This document shows positions 33,421-43,479 of a stretch of DNA of 64,000 nucleotides, one piece after another. Source of the DNA: Schinkia azotoformans LMG 9581 (GTDB lineage: Bacteria > Bacillota > Bacilli > Bacillales > Bacillaceae_J); contig NZ_AJLR01000040.1 of assembly GCF_000307855.1 (NCBI RefSeq), positions 1 to 64,000 of the forward strand, in the 5' to 3' direction. Every line of letters starts with the position of its first letter. The stretch's first letter is position 1. The notes beneath the pieces are model-generated. The model saw only the letters and a program-made list of their open reading frames with translations, ran no database searches and was not told where the DNA came from. Position numbers and translations under genes: made by a program.

Positions 33421-34686
33421 ATGAAGAAGAAAAAATTTTTATCGATGTTGTTAGCGCTTTCGGTATTTGTATTTCTTTTAACAGGATGTAATTCTAATAA
33501 ACAAACAACCACGCAAAATCAACAAGAAGGGGCAGACGCCCCAGGGACCACCGAAAAAGTAGTATTAAAATTTGCAGCACAAAATGATAATACCCCGGCT
33601 ACCCAAGCAGCAATCGATGCATTTAATGGAAGTCAAGACAAGTATGAGGTTAAATGGGTTGAGATGACAAATGATTCAGCTCAAATGCACGATCAATTAT
33701 TAACATCACTATCAAGTGGATCTAATGAATACGATATTTTATCTATGGACGTAGTGTGGGCTGGTGAGTTTGCAGGGGCCGGTTTCATTGCCCCAATTGA
33801 TGCTTATATGTCAGATGCAGGTTTAACGAAAGACCAATTTAACAGCGGTTCAATTGTCTCCGGTAATTTTAAAGGAAAGCAATATACACTTCCTTTCTTC
33901 CCAGATCTTGGATTATTATATTTCCGTTCTGATATTGTGAGTGATGAGGATGCTGCCAAGTTAATTAGCGGGGACTATACTTATACCGATTTAGCTGCTA
34001 TGTCCGAAAAATACACTGGTCAGGCTGGCACGAAATATGGTTTCCTATATCAATCCAAGCAATATGAAGGCTTGACAGTAAACGTTACAGAATACACGAA
34101 ATCTTTTGCTGACCTTAAAGGCGGCTTGGAGCAAATGTATGTTTTCACAACTGCCAGTTATAGTCCAAAAGACATTTTAAACTATATGGAAGGTGAAACA
34201 CATACAAACTTTGAACAGGGAAATGCGGTATTTGCTCGCAACTGGCCATATCAATTTGGTAGAATTAAGGGTCAAGAGGATGGCGTTACGGTAAAAGTAG
34301 ACCAAGTTGGCATTGCGCCACTTCCAAATGGTGGATCTGTTGGCGGTTGGTTACTTGGTATTAACAAAAACTCTAAAAACGCTGAAGGGGCATGGGAGTT
34401 TATTCAGTTTTTAGCAGGTCCTGAAGGACAAAAAATAATGTCTACTCAAGGCGGTTATTTACCAGGATTCAATGCATTATTAGAGGACCAAGAAGTAATT
34501 GCCGGAAATGACATGCTTTCCTATGAAGGCTTCAAAAATGCACTTTCTAATACGATTGCAAGACCAGTATCACCTGAATACTCAAAGGTGTCCGATACAA
34601 TTCAAATCGAAGCACATAAATATTTAAGTTCCGGTGAAGGCTTAGATGCAGCGGTTGAAGCCATTCAAGCAGCAATTGCGCAATAA
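33421..34686 (+). CDS. Sugar-binding lipoprotein of ABC importer
   Basis: A 421-residue extracellular solute-binding protein of family 1 (MalE type). The signal peptide ends in the lipobox LLTGC (Cys23). The mature part has VLKFAAQNDNTPATQAAIDAFN, then YDILSMDVVWAGEFAGAG and GNAVFARNWPYQFGR, typical of maltose/trehalose-like binding proteins. It delivers a disaccharide to the two permeases encoded downstream. GGGGG precedes ATG. An intercistronic hairpin after the gene should make this protein more abundant than the permeases. Confidence 0.92.
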   Translation: MKKKKFLSMLLALSVFVFLLTGCNSNKQTTTQNQQEGADAPGTTEKVVLKFAAQNDNTPATQAAIDAFNGSQDKYEVKWVEMTNDSAQMHDQLLTSLSSGSNEYDILSMDVVWAGEFAGAGFIAPIDAYMSDAGLTKDQFNSGSIVSGNFKGKQYTLPFFPDLGLLYFRSDIVSDEDAAKLISGDYTYTDLAAMSEKYTGQAGTKYGFLYQSKQYEGLTVNVTEYTKSFADLKGGLEQMYVFTTASYSPKDILNYMEGETHTNFEQGNAVFARNWPYQFGRIKGQEDGVTVKVDQVGIAPLPNGGSVGGWLLGINKNSKNAEGAWEFIQFLAGPEGQKIMSTQGGYLPGFNALLEDQEVIAGNDMLSYEGFKNALSNTIARPVSPEYSKVSDTIQIEAHKYLSSGEGLDAAVEAIQAAIAQ

Positions 34687-34707
34687 ATTCCATTATCGTA
34701 AATGAAT

Positions 34708-34736
34708 AGGGCTGACCAAAAGGGCAGCCCTTTTTA
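34708..34736 (+). terminator. Intercistronic attenuator hairpin
   Basis: AGGGCTG...CAGCCCT followed by TTTTT, between the binding protein and first permease genes. It is typical of partial termination after binding protein genes. Confidence 0.75.
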
Positions 34737-34783
34737 CGTAATAGTCAATACGATGATCACCGATAGAAATGAGGTGGAATCTA

Positions 34784-35998
34784 ATGAAAAGGCTAAGGTT
34801 TAAAGAATTCCTCTTTATTGTACCAGTAATCCTATTGATCGCTGTATTTTCCTTATGGCCGGTTATTCAATCCTTCACTTACACTTTTTTCGATTACCGC
34901 CTGAATGACCAGACAAAAGCAGGGCTTTATTTAAGCGAGCAATTTAATTTTGAATTATATGATGAAACACAGATGTATTTAAAAATGTTTTTAAATGAAG
35001 ATAAAAAGTCGGTCAATGATCCAAAGATGACCAAGGACATTGATCTGTTGATTACTAAATTGGATGCGGTTGAAACACAGTTTGAGGGTAGGGAAGGTGT
35101 TCAAAAAATAAATGATGAAGAGAAAGAGACCTTTCTTACTTTATCAAAGGAAGCAAAAACCGTTATTTCCGCTTTAACTGAAAATTATGATACACCAAAT
35201 AAAGAAAATCTACCTTTAATTGTAGAAGACATTGAAAATAGCATCATTCCATCGAATTTTATTGGATTAGAAGCTTATAAGAAAGCACTTGCTGATAATA
35301 GATTGCAAACGGCTCTCGTAAATACTTTTGTTTTTACGATCGTTTCAGTCTTTTTGGAACTTATTCTTGGTCTTGCCCTAGCCTTAATTATGAATAAGGC
35401 GATCATCGGTCAAGGTCTTATCCGGACCACATCCCTGATCCCGTGGGCAATTCCAACTGCCGTTGCAGCGTTAATGTGGAGTTATTTATACGATGGAAGT
35501 AGTGGAATCGTGGCCCATCTGTTTGAAATGATGGGCATTGTTGGAGATTCACGAGACTTGCTTCTTTCAGGAAGTGGGGCGATGTTTTCAACCATCATTG
35601 CGGACGTTTGGAAAACAACTCCGTATATGGCCCTTCTCCTATTGGCCGGACTGCAAAATATCCCTAAATCTCTTTATGAGGCAGCTTCTATTGATGGCGC
35701 AAATCGGGTGCAATCATTTTTTCAAGTAACATTACCACTCTTAAAGCCTTCTATTCTTGTTGCCTTATTATTTAGAACTCTAGATGCCTTCCGTGTGTTT
35801 GATTTAATTTACGTTTTAACGGGTGGTGGACCAGGCGGTGCTACCGAAACGCTGTCCATTTATGGATACAAAGCGATGTTTGCTCAAACGAATTTCGGCT
35901 ATGGTTCCGTCATTGTAATGATCATGTTCGTTTGCGTTGCCCTGATTGCGATTGTTTATGTCAAAATCCTCGGTGCGAATTTAATGGATAAAAGCTAA
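34784..35998 (+). CDS. Sugar ABC permease, MalF-like with large extracellular loop
   Basis: A 404-residue permease. Membrane helix 1 (about residues 8-30) is followed by a charged, helical insertion of about 130 residues before the core domain begins near residue 165; six more segments follow, with the EAA loop EAASIDGANRVQSFFQVTLPLLKP. Ordinary Gram-positive MalF-like permeases are about 290-300 residues. E. coli MalF also carries a large P2 loop there, but the sequence here looks unrelated. It pairs with the next permease and probably contacts the binding protein through the loop. GAGGTGG precedes ATG 34784. Confidence 0.9.
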   Translation: MKRLRFKEFLFIVPVILLIAVFSLWPVIQSFTYTFFDYRLNDQTKAGLYLSEQFNFELYDETQMYLKMFLNEDKKSVNDPKMTKDIDLLITKLDAVETQFEGREGVQKINDEEKETFLTLSKEAKTVISALTENYDTPNKENLPLIVEDIENSIIPSNFIGLEAYKKALADNRLQTALVNTFVFTIVSVFLELILGLALALIMNKAIIGQGLIRTTSLIPWAIPTAVAALMWSYLYDGSSGIVAHLFEMMGIVGDSRDLLLSGSGAMFSTIIADVWKTTPYMALLLLAGLQNIPKSLYEAASIDGANRVQSFFQVTLPLLKPSILVALLFRTLDAFRVFDLIYVLTGGGPGGATETLSIYGYKAMFAQTNFGYGSVIVMIMFVCVALIAIVYVKILGANLMDKS

Positions 35999-36012
35999 AG
36001 GAGGGGAGTACG

Positions 36013-36846
36013 ATGATTTCATCAAATCGGACGCTTAAAATGACAATTGCTGCCTTGATCATTATGTATATGTTTGCGATGTTCTTCCCGTTTTTATGGA
36101 TTTTTATAACCTCCTTTAAAACATCGGGAGAAATTTTTGGAACTGGTGCCTTTCGAGTTATTCCTGAAAATCCAACTTTTCAAAACTTCATTAAGGTTGT
36201 GACCGAAAAAGGCATTTTTGATGCGATCAAAACAAGTTTAATCGTGGCTACATCGACGACAGTTTACATTGTGCTGGTTGCAACCTTTGCGGCTTATGCG
36301 ATCTCCAGATTTGAATTTAAAGGAAAAAACATCTTACTAGGGTTAATATTAGCCGTCTCGATGTTTCCGCAAATGATTATTATCGGTCCCGTGTACAATT
36401 TATTTTTAGATCTTGGTTTGACAAACAGCTATGCGATTATTTTACCGTACTCCACAATTACATTGCCGATGGCGGTTTGGATCCTTGTAACACATTTCAA
36501 TCAAATCCCGCTGGCACTTGAAGAATCGGCAAAAATTGATGGTGCTACCCCATTACAAACGCTCTTTAAAATCGTTTTTCCATTGGCAGCACCTGGTGTT
36601 TTTACGACAGCGATTATCGTATTTATTGCAGCCTGGAACGAGTTTTTATTGACGATTACGATTAACTCTAATAAGGAATATCATACCGTTCCAGTGGCAA
36701 TTTCATTTTTGCGGACTCAATTTGAAATTTTGTGGGGAGAGGTTGCTGCTGCAACAACGATTGTGACGATCCCAACACTGATTATTGTTCTTTTCTTCCA
36801 AAAACAAATCGTATCTGGTTTAACATCTGGTGGGGTTAAAGAATAA
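36013..36846 (+). CDS. Sugar ABC permease, MalG-like
   Basis: A 277-residue permease with six transmembrane segments and the EAA loop EESAKIDGATPLQTLFKIVFPLAAPG that contacts the ATPase. It forms the heterodimeric channel with the MalF-like protein. AAAGGAGGGG lies seven bases before ATG and only 14 bp separate it from the upstream gene, so the two are one operon. Confidence 0.92.
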   Translation: MISSNRTLKMTIAALIIMYMFAMFFPFLWIFITSFKTSGEIFGTGAFRVIPENPTFQNFIKVVTEKGIFDAIKTSLIVATSTTVYIVLVATFAAYAISRFEFKGKNILLGLILAVSMFPQMIIIGPVYNLFLDLGLTNSYAIILPYSTITLPMAVWILVTHFNQIPLALEESAKIDGATPLQTLFKIVFPLAAPGVFTTAIIVFIAAWNEFLLTITINSNKEYHTVPVAISFLRTQFEILWGEVAAATTIVTIPTLIIVLFFQKQIVSGLTSGGVKE

Positions 36847-36864
36847 CTCGTAGAGGTGGAAAAA

Positions 36865-39810
36865 ATGACTTGGACCCTTTCAAATCATTCATTATCACAA
36901 GAAGACCTATTAAACTTAGAAAGTCTATTTGCATTAGGAAACGGGTATTTAGGTGTAAGAGGAAACTTCGAAGAAGGATATTTGGATGGATTGACGTCAA
37001 TACGAGGCACTTATCAAAATGCTTTTCATGATTTAGTTGAAATTCCTTACGGTGAAAAGCTTTATGGCTTTCCCGATACAGAGCAGAAGCTATTAAATAG
37101 TATAGATGCACAAACGGTTCGAATTTTTCTTGGGGAAGAAGAGGAGCCTTTTTCCCTATTTGCTGGCGATATTCTTTCATATGAACGTCTTCTTCATCTT
37201 GATCAAGGATTTTCTGAACGAATCATTCATTGGAGATCACCGGCTGGAAAAGAAGTAAGACTTCACTTTCGCCGCTGCATTTCTTTTACAACACGTGAAT
37301 TGTTTGCTATTGATATAAAAATCGAACCTATTAATTTCTTTGGAGCAGTCAAAATAGTATCAACAGTAAATGGTGATGTTTCGAATTATGTTGGATTGAA
37401 TGATCCACGTGTCAGTTCTGATCATGGGAAACGGCTTCGTGTAAGTCAGACTGGAATGAAGGATGAAATGATATTTGTCCTCGCTGAAACGGTTGCCTCA
37501 AAATTAAAAACGGTATGTGTCAGCCAACATTGCATAAAAAATATTGACTACAATTGCGATCTCACCCATGCTGGTTCACATTCTGAATGTACGATGACAT
37601 TCCAATTAACAAAACCTGTCCAGTTTACAAAATGGAATATTTATGTAGATACATTAAGGCATGAAGGGAATTTAATAGAAAAAGGCATCGAACTTCAGAG
37701 GACATTCGAAACAAAAACCTTTGACGATTTATTAGCAATACAAAAACAATATGTAACTAATTTTTGGGAAATGGCCAATATAACAATTGACGGTGATGAT
37801 GCACTCCAAGAAGGAATCCGCTTTAATCTTTATCAATTGCTTCAATCTGTTGGTAGGGACGAATATAGCAATATTGCAGCAAAAGGTCTGACAGGTGAGG
37901 GCTATGGTGGACATTATTTCTGGGATACTGAAATTTACATGATTCCGGTCTTTTTGCTTACAAAGCCTGAAATGGCGAAAAGGCTATTAATCTATCGTTA
38001 TAAAAAGCTAGAGGCAGCGAGAAGCAGGGCAAAGGAAATGGGGCATAAGCAGGGGGCCTTATTCCCATGGAGGACCATATCCGGAGCAGAATGCTCAAGC
38101 TATTTTCCGTCTGGCAGTGCTCAATATCATATCAGTGGGGATATCGCCTATAGCTATATTCAATATTTTTTGGCGACAGGAGATTGGCCATTTTTAAAAC
38201 AATACGGAGCAGAGATGTTAGTAGAGACAGCCCGGCTCTGGATCGATGTTGGACATTATCATGATGAAAAGTTTAAAATCGATGCCGTAACGGGTCCAGA
38301 CGAATATACATGTGTCATTAATAATAACTACTATACAAATGCGATCGCGAAGTATAACCTGCTATGGGCCTATAAAGCTTGTAAGCTAATAAAAGACAAG
38401 GATTCGGAAGCATTTTTGAAGATATTCAGTCATTTAGCCCTTTCAGATGATGAAATTATAGATTGGAAAAAAGCCGGAGAGGCCATGTATCTCCCATACG
38501 ATGAAAAATTAAAGATTAACCCGCAGGATGATACTTTTTTACAAAAGGCCGTATGGGACTTTGACAATACACCAACAGAGAACTATCCATTGTTGCTTCA
38601 TTATCATCCGTTAACACTATACCGCTATCAAGTTTGTAAACAAGCAGATACAGTGTTGGCACATTTTTTACTAGAGGATGAACAGGATTTTGACACAATT
38701 AAAAATTCTTACGATTATTATGAGAAAATTACAACCCATGATTCTTCGTTGTCATCCTGTATTTTCAGTATTATGGCTTCGAAAATTGGCTATCACGAAA
38801 AAGCCTATGATTATTTTATAGAAACAGCGCGGCTTGATCTAGATAATACGCATGGAAACACAAAAGATGGCCTCCATATGGCCAATATGGGCGGAGCCTG
38901 GATGGCGATTGTTTTTGGATTTGCGGGGTTGCGAATTAAAGAAACCGGCCTTTCTTTAGAGCCGATAATTCCGAAGCAATGGCAAAGGCTCACATTTCGA
39001 TTACAATACCAAAACCGCAAGCTAGAGGTTATTATGGAGCAACACCAGGTCCAGTTAACATTGCTGGATGGTGAAGCTTTATCATTAAAGCTCTGCGGTC
39101 AGGAAGTTTTTTTACAAATGGAACAGCCAATTTTTATAAAAAAACAACTTCAAGCCATTATTTTTGATTTGGATGGTGTCATTACCAACACGGCTGAATT
39201 TCATTATCAAGCATGGAAACAGCTCGCAGACAAATTAAATATTCCTTTTAATAGAGAATTTAATGAAGAATTAAAAGGAATTTCACGGATGGAATCGTTG
39301 GAGAAAATTTTAATTCATGGAAACAGACAAAATGACTTTTCTAATTCTGAAAAAATGATGCTGGCAGCTGAAAAAAATCAGCAGTACATCAAACTGATTG
39401 AAGAGTTAACACCGGCCGATATTTTACCTGGCATTAAACAATTAATTAGGGATTGTAAAAAAAATAAGATTATGCTGGCCTTGGCCTCTGCAAGTAAAAA
39501 TGCAGGTACGGTAATGAAGGCATTGGAGCTTGAAAATGATTTTGATGTGGTTGTTGATGCGAAAACGATTCAAAACGGAAAGCCTGATCCAGAAATCTTT
39601 TTAACCGCAGCCAATCTTCTAAACGTTGAAGTATCGAGCTGTATTGGAATTGAAGATGCAGCTGCCGGCATTAAAGCAATAAAAGCAGCAGGCATGTATG
39701 CAGTAGGGGTTGGCAAGAAGGAGACCTTTGAAAAAGCCGATTACGTCGTTGAAAAAAACGACGAGCTAGTTTTTGAAGAGATCATAAAACATTACTACGC
39801 TAATGCTTAG
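36865..39810 (+). CDS. GH65 disaccharide phosphorylase fused to beta-phosphoglucomutase
   Basis: A 981-residue two-enzyme protein. Residues 1 to about 755 are a glycoside hydrolase 65 phosphorylase (maltose, trehalose, kojibiose or nigerose type); the catalytic acid is Glu480 in TGPDEYT and the phosphate region follows. Residues from about 760 are a beta-phosphoglucomutase of the HAD superfamily, with nucleophile Asp768 in IFDLDGVITNTAEFHYQAW. The phosphorylase should split an alpha-disaccharide with phosphate into glucose and beta-glucose 1-phosphate, and the second domain should turn that into glucose 6-phosphate. In B. subtilis the equivalents yvdK and yvdM are separate. ATG 36865 follows GAGGTGG. 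Confidence 0.93.
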   Translation: MTWTLSNHSLSQEDLLNLESLFALGNGYLGVRGNFEEGYLDGLTSIRGTYQNAFHDLVEIPYGEKLYGFPDTEQKLLNSIDAQTVRIFLGEEEEPFSLFAGDILSYERLLHLDQGFSERIIHWRSPAGKEVRLHFRRCISFTTRELFAIDIKIEPINFFGAVKIVSTVNGDVSNYVGLNDPRVSSDHGKRLRVSQTGMKDEMIFVLAETVASKLKTVCVSQHCIKNIDYNCDLTHAGSHSECTMTFQLTKPVQFTKWNIYVDTLRHEGNLIEKGIELQRTFETKTFDDLLAIQKQYVTNFWEMANITIDGDDALQEGIRFNLYQLLQSVGRDEYSNIAAKGLTGEGYGGHYFWDTEIYMIPVFLLTKPEMAKRLLIYRYKKLEAARSRAKEMGHKQGALFPWRTISGAECSSYFPSGSAQYHISGDIAYSYIQYFLATGDWPFLKQYGAEMLVETARLWIDVGHYHDEKFKIDAVTGPDEYTCVINNNYYTNAIAKYNLLWAYKACKLIKDKDSEAFLKIFSHLALSDDEIIDWKKAGEAMYLPYDEKLKINPQDDTFLQKAVWDFDNTPTENYPLLLHYHPLTLYRYQVCKQADTVLAHFLLEDEQDFDTIKNSYDYYEKITTHDSSLSSCIFSIMASKIGYHEKAYDYFIETARLDLDNTHGNTKDGLHMANMGGAWMAIVFGFAGLRIKETGLSLEPIIPKQWQRLTFRLQYQNRKLEVIMEQHQVQLTLLDGEALSLKLCGQEVFLQMEQPIFIKKQLQAIIFDLDGVITNTAEFHYQAWKQLADKLNIPFNREFNEELKGISRMESLEKILIHGNRQNDFSNSEKMMLAAEKNQQYIKLIEELTPADILPGIKQLIRDCKKNKIMLALASASKNAGTVMKALELENDFDVVVDAKTIQNGKPDPEIFLTAANLLNVEVSSCIGIEDAAAGIKAIKAAGMYAVGVGKKETFEKADYVVEKNDELVFEEIIKHYYANA

Positions 39811-39843
39811 TCTACTTATAACATGAGGAATGGAGGGATTCCT

Positions 39844-40968
39844 ATGGCAGATATACGCTTAGAGCATATTTACAAGACCTATAACAAAAATGTGACTGTC
39901 GTTAAAGATTTTAATTTGCATATAGAGGATAAGGAATTCATCGTTTTTGTAGGGCCCTCAGGCTGTGGTAAATCTACGATTCTAAGAATGATTGCCGGTC
40001 TTGAAGAAATAACAGATGGCCATCTTTATATCAATGAAAAGCTTGTGAATGACGTGGCCCCAAAAGAGCGGGACATAGCGATGGTTTTCCAAAACTATGC
40101 TTTATATCCTCATATGAATGTCTATGATAATATGGCTTTTGGGTTGAAATTAAGAAAAATAAATAAGGCTGACATTGACCGCCGTGTGAAAGAAGCAGCG
40201 GCAATATTAGGTTTAGAGGACTACCTTGACCGAAAACCAAAGGCACTGTCAGGTGGTCAGCGGCAACGGGTTGCCTTAGGGCGGGCGATTGTTCGTGATG
40301 CACAAGTATTCTTAATGGATGAACCTCTTTCTAACCTAGACGCAAAGCTTCGTGTTCAGATGCGTTCGGAAATATTAAAGCTCCACCAACGTCTTGGGAC
40401 TACAACAATTTATGTAACACATGATCAAACAGAAGCGATGACTATGGCAACACGAATTGTTGTTTTAAAAGATGGTTTAATTCAGCAGGTAGGTTCACCG
40501 GAGGAAGTTTACAATCGACCAGAAAATATATTTGTTGGCGGTTTTATTGGTTCTCCGGCTATGAATTTTTTTAAAGGGGTACTAAAAGAAAATCGGACTT
40601 TCATGATTGGAACCACATCTATTAAAGTGCCGGAAAAAACGATGAAAATGCTTCAGGAAAATGGGTATATTAATAAAGAATTGGTACTAGGGATCAGACC
40701 GGAAAATATTAAGGATGACCCCGAATTTTTACAAGCATCACCAGACACTGTAGTAAAAGTAAAAATCGATGTTGTTGAGCTGACAGGGGCGGAAATGATT
40801 CTTTATTCAACGATTGAAGGGCAAGATTTGCTTGCTCGGATTAATTCAAAAACAGCGATTCACGGTGGGCAGGAAATCGAACTAGGTTTAGAAATGAATA
40901 AAGCCCATTTCTTTGATAAAGAAACAGAGGAGAGAATAGGAAAAGCGCTGGGGCTAGACAAAAAATAA
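39844..40968 (+). CDS. Sugar ABC transporter ATPase, MalK/MsmX/UgpC type
   Basis: A 374-residue ATPase. Walker A is GPSGCGKST, the signature LSGGQRQRVALGRAIV, Walker B VFLMDEPLSNLD and the H-loop VTHDQTEAM; a C-terminal OB-fold (from about residue 240) is typical of MalK/MsmX. It energises the permease pair encoded upstream. B. subtilis uses one shared MsmX for several importers; here the ATPase is in the same operon. GGAGGG precedes ATG. A terminator follows. Confidence 0.94.
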   Translation: MADIRLEHIYKTYNKNVTVVKDFNLHIEDKEFIVFVGPSGCGKSTILRMIAGLEEITDGHLYINEKLVNDVAPKERDIAMVFQNYALYPHMNVYDNMAFGLKLRKINKADIDRRVKEAAAILGLEDYLDRKPKALSGGQRQRVALGRAIVRDAQVFLMDEPLSNLDAKLRVQMRSEILKLHQRLGTTTIYVTHDQTEAMTMATRIVVLKDGLIQQVGSPEEVYNRPENIFVGGFIGSPAMNFFKGVLKENRTFMIGTTSIKVPEKTMKMLQENGYINKELVLGIRPENIKDDPEFLQASPDTVVKVKIDVVELTGAEMILYSTIEGQDLLARINSKTAIHGGQEIELGLEMNKAHFFDKETEERIGKALGLDKK

Positions 40969-41005
40969 GAAGCAAGGGATGAATCTCTTGCTTCTTTCTT
41001 TTTTT
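40969..41005 (+). terminator. Terminator of the disaccharide operon
   Basis: GAAGCAAGGGAT...ATCTCTTGCTTC followed by TTTCTTTTTTTC. Confidence 0.85.
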
Positions 41006-41138
41006 CATGATATAGTAATTTTTATCTCCATTTTTCAATAAGATGAATGTTAAACATAAATATCCAATATTATTATACAATGAAATATTATTGAAAGTCA
41101 AGTTTATTACATAATCATTTTTTGGGGGGTAAAGTTAA

Positions 41139-43475
41139 ATGAGAAATGAGTGGGAAAAAGAACAAGCGAGAATAAACGAAGTACTTGAAATTATCGATAA
41201 TAATATCGGAAATATACAAAATAATAGCAGTGGGATTAAAAAAGATATTGTTGAAATCCGTAAAACATTTTGGAATGATGTTACGGTAAATTTTGATGAA
41301 CCAGATGATTTGGATGAAACCTTTTTTAGTATTAAACAGCAGGCTGAAATGCTGTCCGAACGGGAACGGATGCATTTTAAAATGGACCAACGTCTTAAAA
41401 GCCTCGCTAAGCTAAAGCACTCTCCGTATTTTGGCCGCTTTGATTTCCAAGAAGAGGGGGAGATAAATGCCGACCAGATTTATATTGGTACGGCATCTTT
41501 AATGGATGAGGCTGAAGAGAATTTCCTTATTTATGATTGGCGGGCACCAATATCAAGCATTTATTATGATTATGCGACAGGTCCGGCAAATTTTGAGACA
41601 TTGGATGGCACTATTGAAGGTGAAATCCTTTTAAAAAGGCAATTCATAATCCGCAGCGGCAAGCTGAGGGGGATGTTTGATACAGGTGTAACGATTGGTG
41701 ATGAAGTATTGCAACAGGTATTAAGTGATAACGCCAATAACCAAATGAAAAGCATTGTTGCCACGATTCAAAAAGAGCAAAATCAAATCATTCGGAATGA
41801 GCGGAGTAGGCTTTTATTTGTCCAAGGTGTGGCTGGTAGTGGTAAAACATCGGCAGCTTTGCAGCGGATTGCGTATTTACTGTATCGTTTCCGCGGCAGC
41901 ATCGAATCTGATAATATCATGCTATTTTCACCAAATCCGATGTTCAGTAATTACGTGGCAACGGTGCTGCCAGAGCTTGGTGAGGATAATATGGAGCAGA
42001 TGACATTCCAAGCCTACTTAGAAGAAAGATTTAAGGATAAATATGATCTTGAAGATACGTTTGCACAAATGGAATATGTGTTAACGGCTCCCAAGGATAA
42101 AGCGTATAAGATTAGGATGGAAGGGATTCGTTATAAAGGAAGTAATGAATTTCTAGAACTGATTCATTCCTATGTTCGTTATTTATCAATTGATGGGCTT
42201 ATTTTTAAAAATATTAATTTTAGAGGCGAAACCATCATTTCCGCTGATGAAATTAAAAGCTTCTTTTATTCTTTAGATTCTTCGATTTCCATCCCTAATC
42301 GCATAAGTTTGACAATGGATTGGCTCCTAAAGGAATTATCCAAAAAAGGTCGAAAAGAGCGTAAAAAAGATTGGGTGACTGAAGAAATACAGTTTTTGGA
42401 TCACGATGAGTATCAGAAAATATATAAACGCCTTCAGAAAAAACAGCTATTTACGGAAAATACGTTTAATGATTTTGACCGGGAACAAAAGGAATTGGCA
42501 AAGGTAATTGTAAGCAATCGTTTTAAACCCATTAGACAAGCAATTAAGAGACTTGAATTTATTAATATGGCGGCTATTTTTTTTCAGTTATTTGATCTTT
42601 CAACGAGCACTCTTTCAGTTAATAAAAGCCTTTTACCAGCAAATTGGGCTGACATATGTAAACAAACGATTTCAAACGCGAAGAAGAAGGCATTATTTTT
42701 TGAAGATGCAACCGCTTATCTGTATCTGCAGGATCAAATAGAAGGGCGAAAGCCGAACACTTTGATACGCCATTTATTTATTGACGAAGCCCAGGATTAT
42801 ACACCATTTCAATATGCTTTTTTAAAACAGCTGTTTCCAATGTGTCAAATGACGATTCTTGGGGATTTGAACCAAGCTATTTTTTCCGAAGCAATGAATT
42901 CACCATCAATTTTTTCGGACCAATTATGTCGGGAAGAAAAAATTGAAACTATTATTCTTACAAAAAGCTATCGTTCTACCCAACAAATTGTTGAATTTAC
43001 AAAATGGCTTATTGAAGGTGGAAGTGTAATTGAGCCCATCAACCGTTTAGGGAATAAGCCAATCTTTACAAGAGTAGAGAATTATGAAAGGTTATATTGT
43101 GAATTAGAAAATTGCATAAAGGGTTTGTGGGAAAGTGGGCATCAAACCATTGCCGTCATTTGTAAAACAGAACAAGAAAGCAAAGAAGTATTTAAGCAGC
43201 TAAGCAAGAAGTTGGACGTAAAACGAATTGACAAAGAAACGTATTCATTTGAGCGGGGGGTCCTTGTCGTGCCCGTTTATTTGGCAAAGGGGATTGAGTT
43301 TGATGCGGTCATTATTCCGAACTGTTCAGAGGAACATTACGGCAGCCAAAATGAACAAAAACTCCTTTACACTGCCTGCACGAGAGCGATGCATGAACTT
43401 TATATATTTTCTGTAGGAGAAATGAGTCGCTTAATAAGCGGGGTACCCAAAGATTTGTTTGAGGTTGAGGGATAG
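41139..43475 (+). CDS. helD: HelD, RNA polymerase recycling factor
   Basis: A 778-residue superfamily 1 (UvrD/RecQ-like) ATPase. The N-terminal coiled-coil arm (residues 1-95) is followed by the HelD-specific domain (YIGTASLMDEAEENFLIYDWRAPISS), Walker A GVAGSGKTS near residue 229, Walker B LFIDEAQDYTPFQ, the motif ILTKSYRST and a C-terminal motif LYTACTRAM. B. subtilis HelD enters the RNA polymerase channels and strips stalled enzyme from DNA. GGGGGG precedes ATG. Copies of the dispersed 30-bp element follow. Confidence 0.92.
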   Translation: MRNEWEKEQARINEVLEIIDNNIGNIQNNSSGIKKDIVEIRKTFWNDVTVNFDEPDDLDETFFSIKQQAEMLSERERMHFKMDQRLKSLAKLKHSPYFGRFDFQEEGEINADQIYIGTASLMDEAEENFLIYDWRAPISSIYYDYATGPANFETLDGTIEGEILLKRQFIIRSGKLRGMFDTGVTIGDEVLQQVLSDNANNQMKSIVATIQKEQNQIIRNERSRLLFVQGVAGSGKTSAALQRIAYLLYRFRGSIESDNIMLFSPNPMFSNYVATVLPELGEDNMEQMTFQAYLEERFKDKYDLEDTFAQMEYVLTAPKDKAYKIRMEGIRYKGSNEFLELIHSYVRYLSIDGLIFKNINFRGETIISADEIKSFFYSLDSSISIPNRISLTMDWLLKELSKKGRKERKKDWVTEEIQFLDHDEYQKIYKRLQKKQLFTENTFNDFDREQKELAKVIVSNRFKPIRQAIKRLEFINMAAIFFQLFDLSTSTLSVNKSLLPANWADICKQTISNAKKKALFFEDATAYLYLQDQIEGRKPNTLIRHLFIDEAQDYTPFQYAFLKQLFPMCQMTILGDLNQAIFSEAMNSPSIFSDQLCREEKIETIILTKSYRSTQQIVEFTKWLIEGGSVIEPINRLGNKPIFTRVENYERLYCELENCIKGLWESGHQTIAVICKTEQESKEVFKQLSKKLDVKRIDKETYSFERGVLVVPVYLAKGIEFDAVIIPNCSEEHYGSQNEQKLLYTACTRAMHELYIFSVGEMSRLISGVPKDLFEVEG

Positions 43476-43479
43476 GTGG

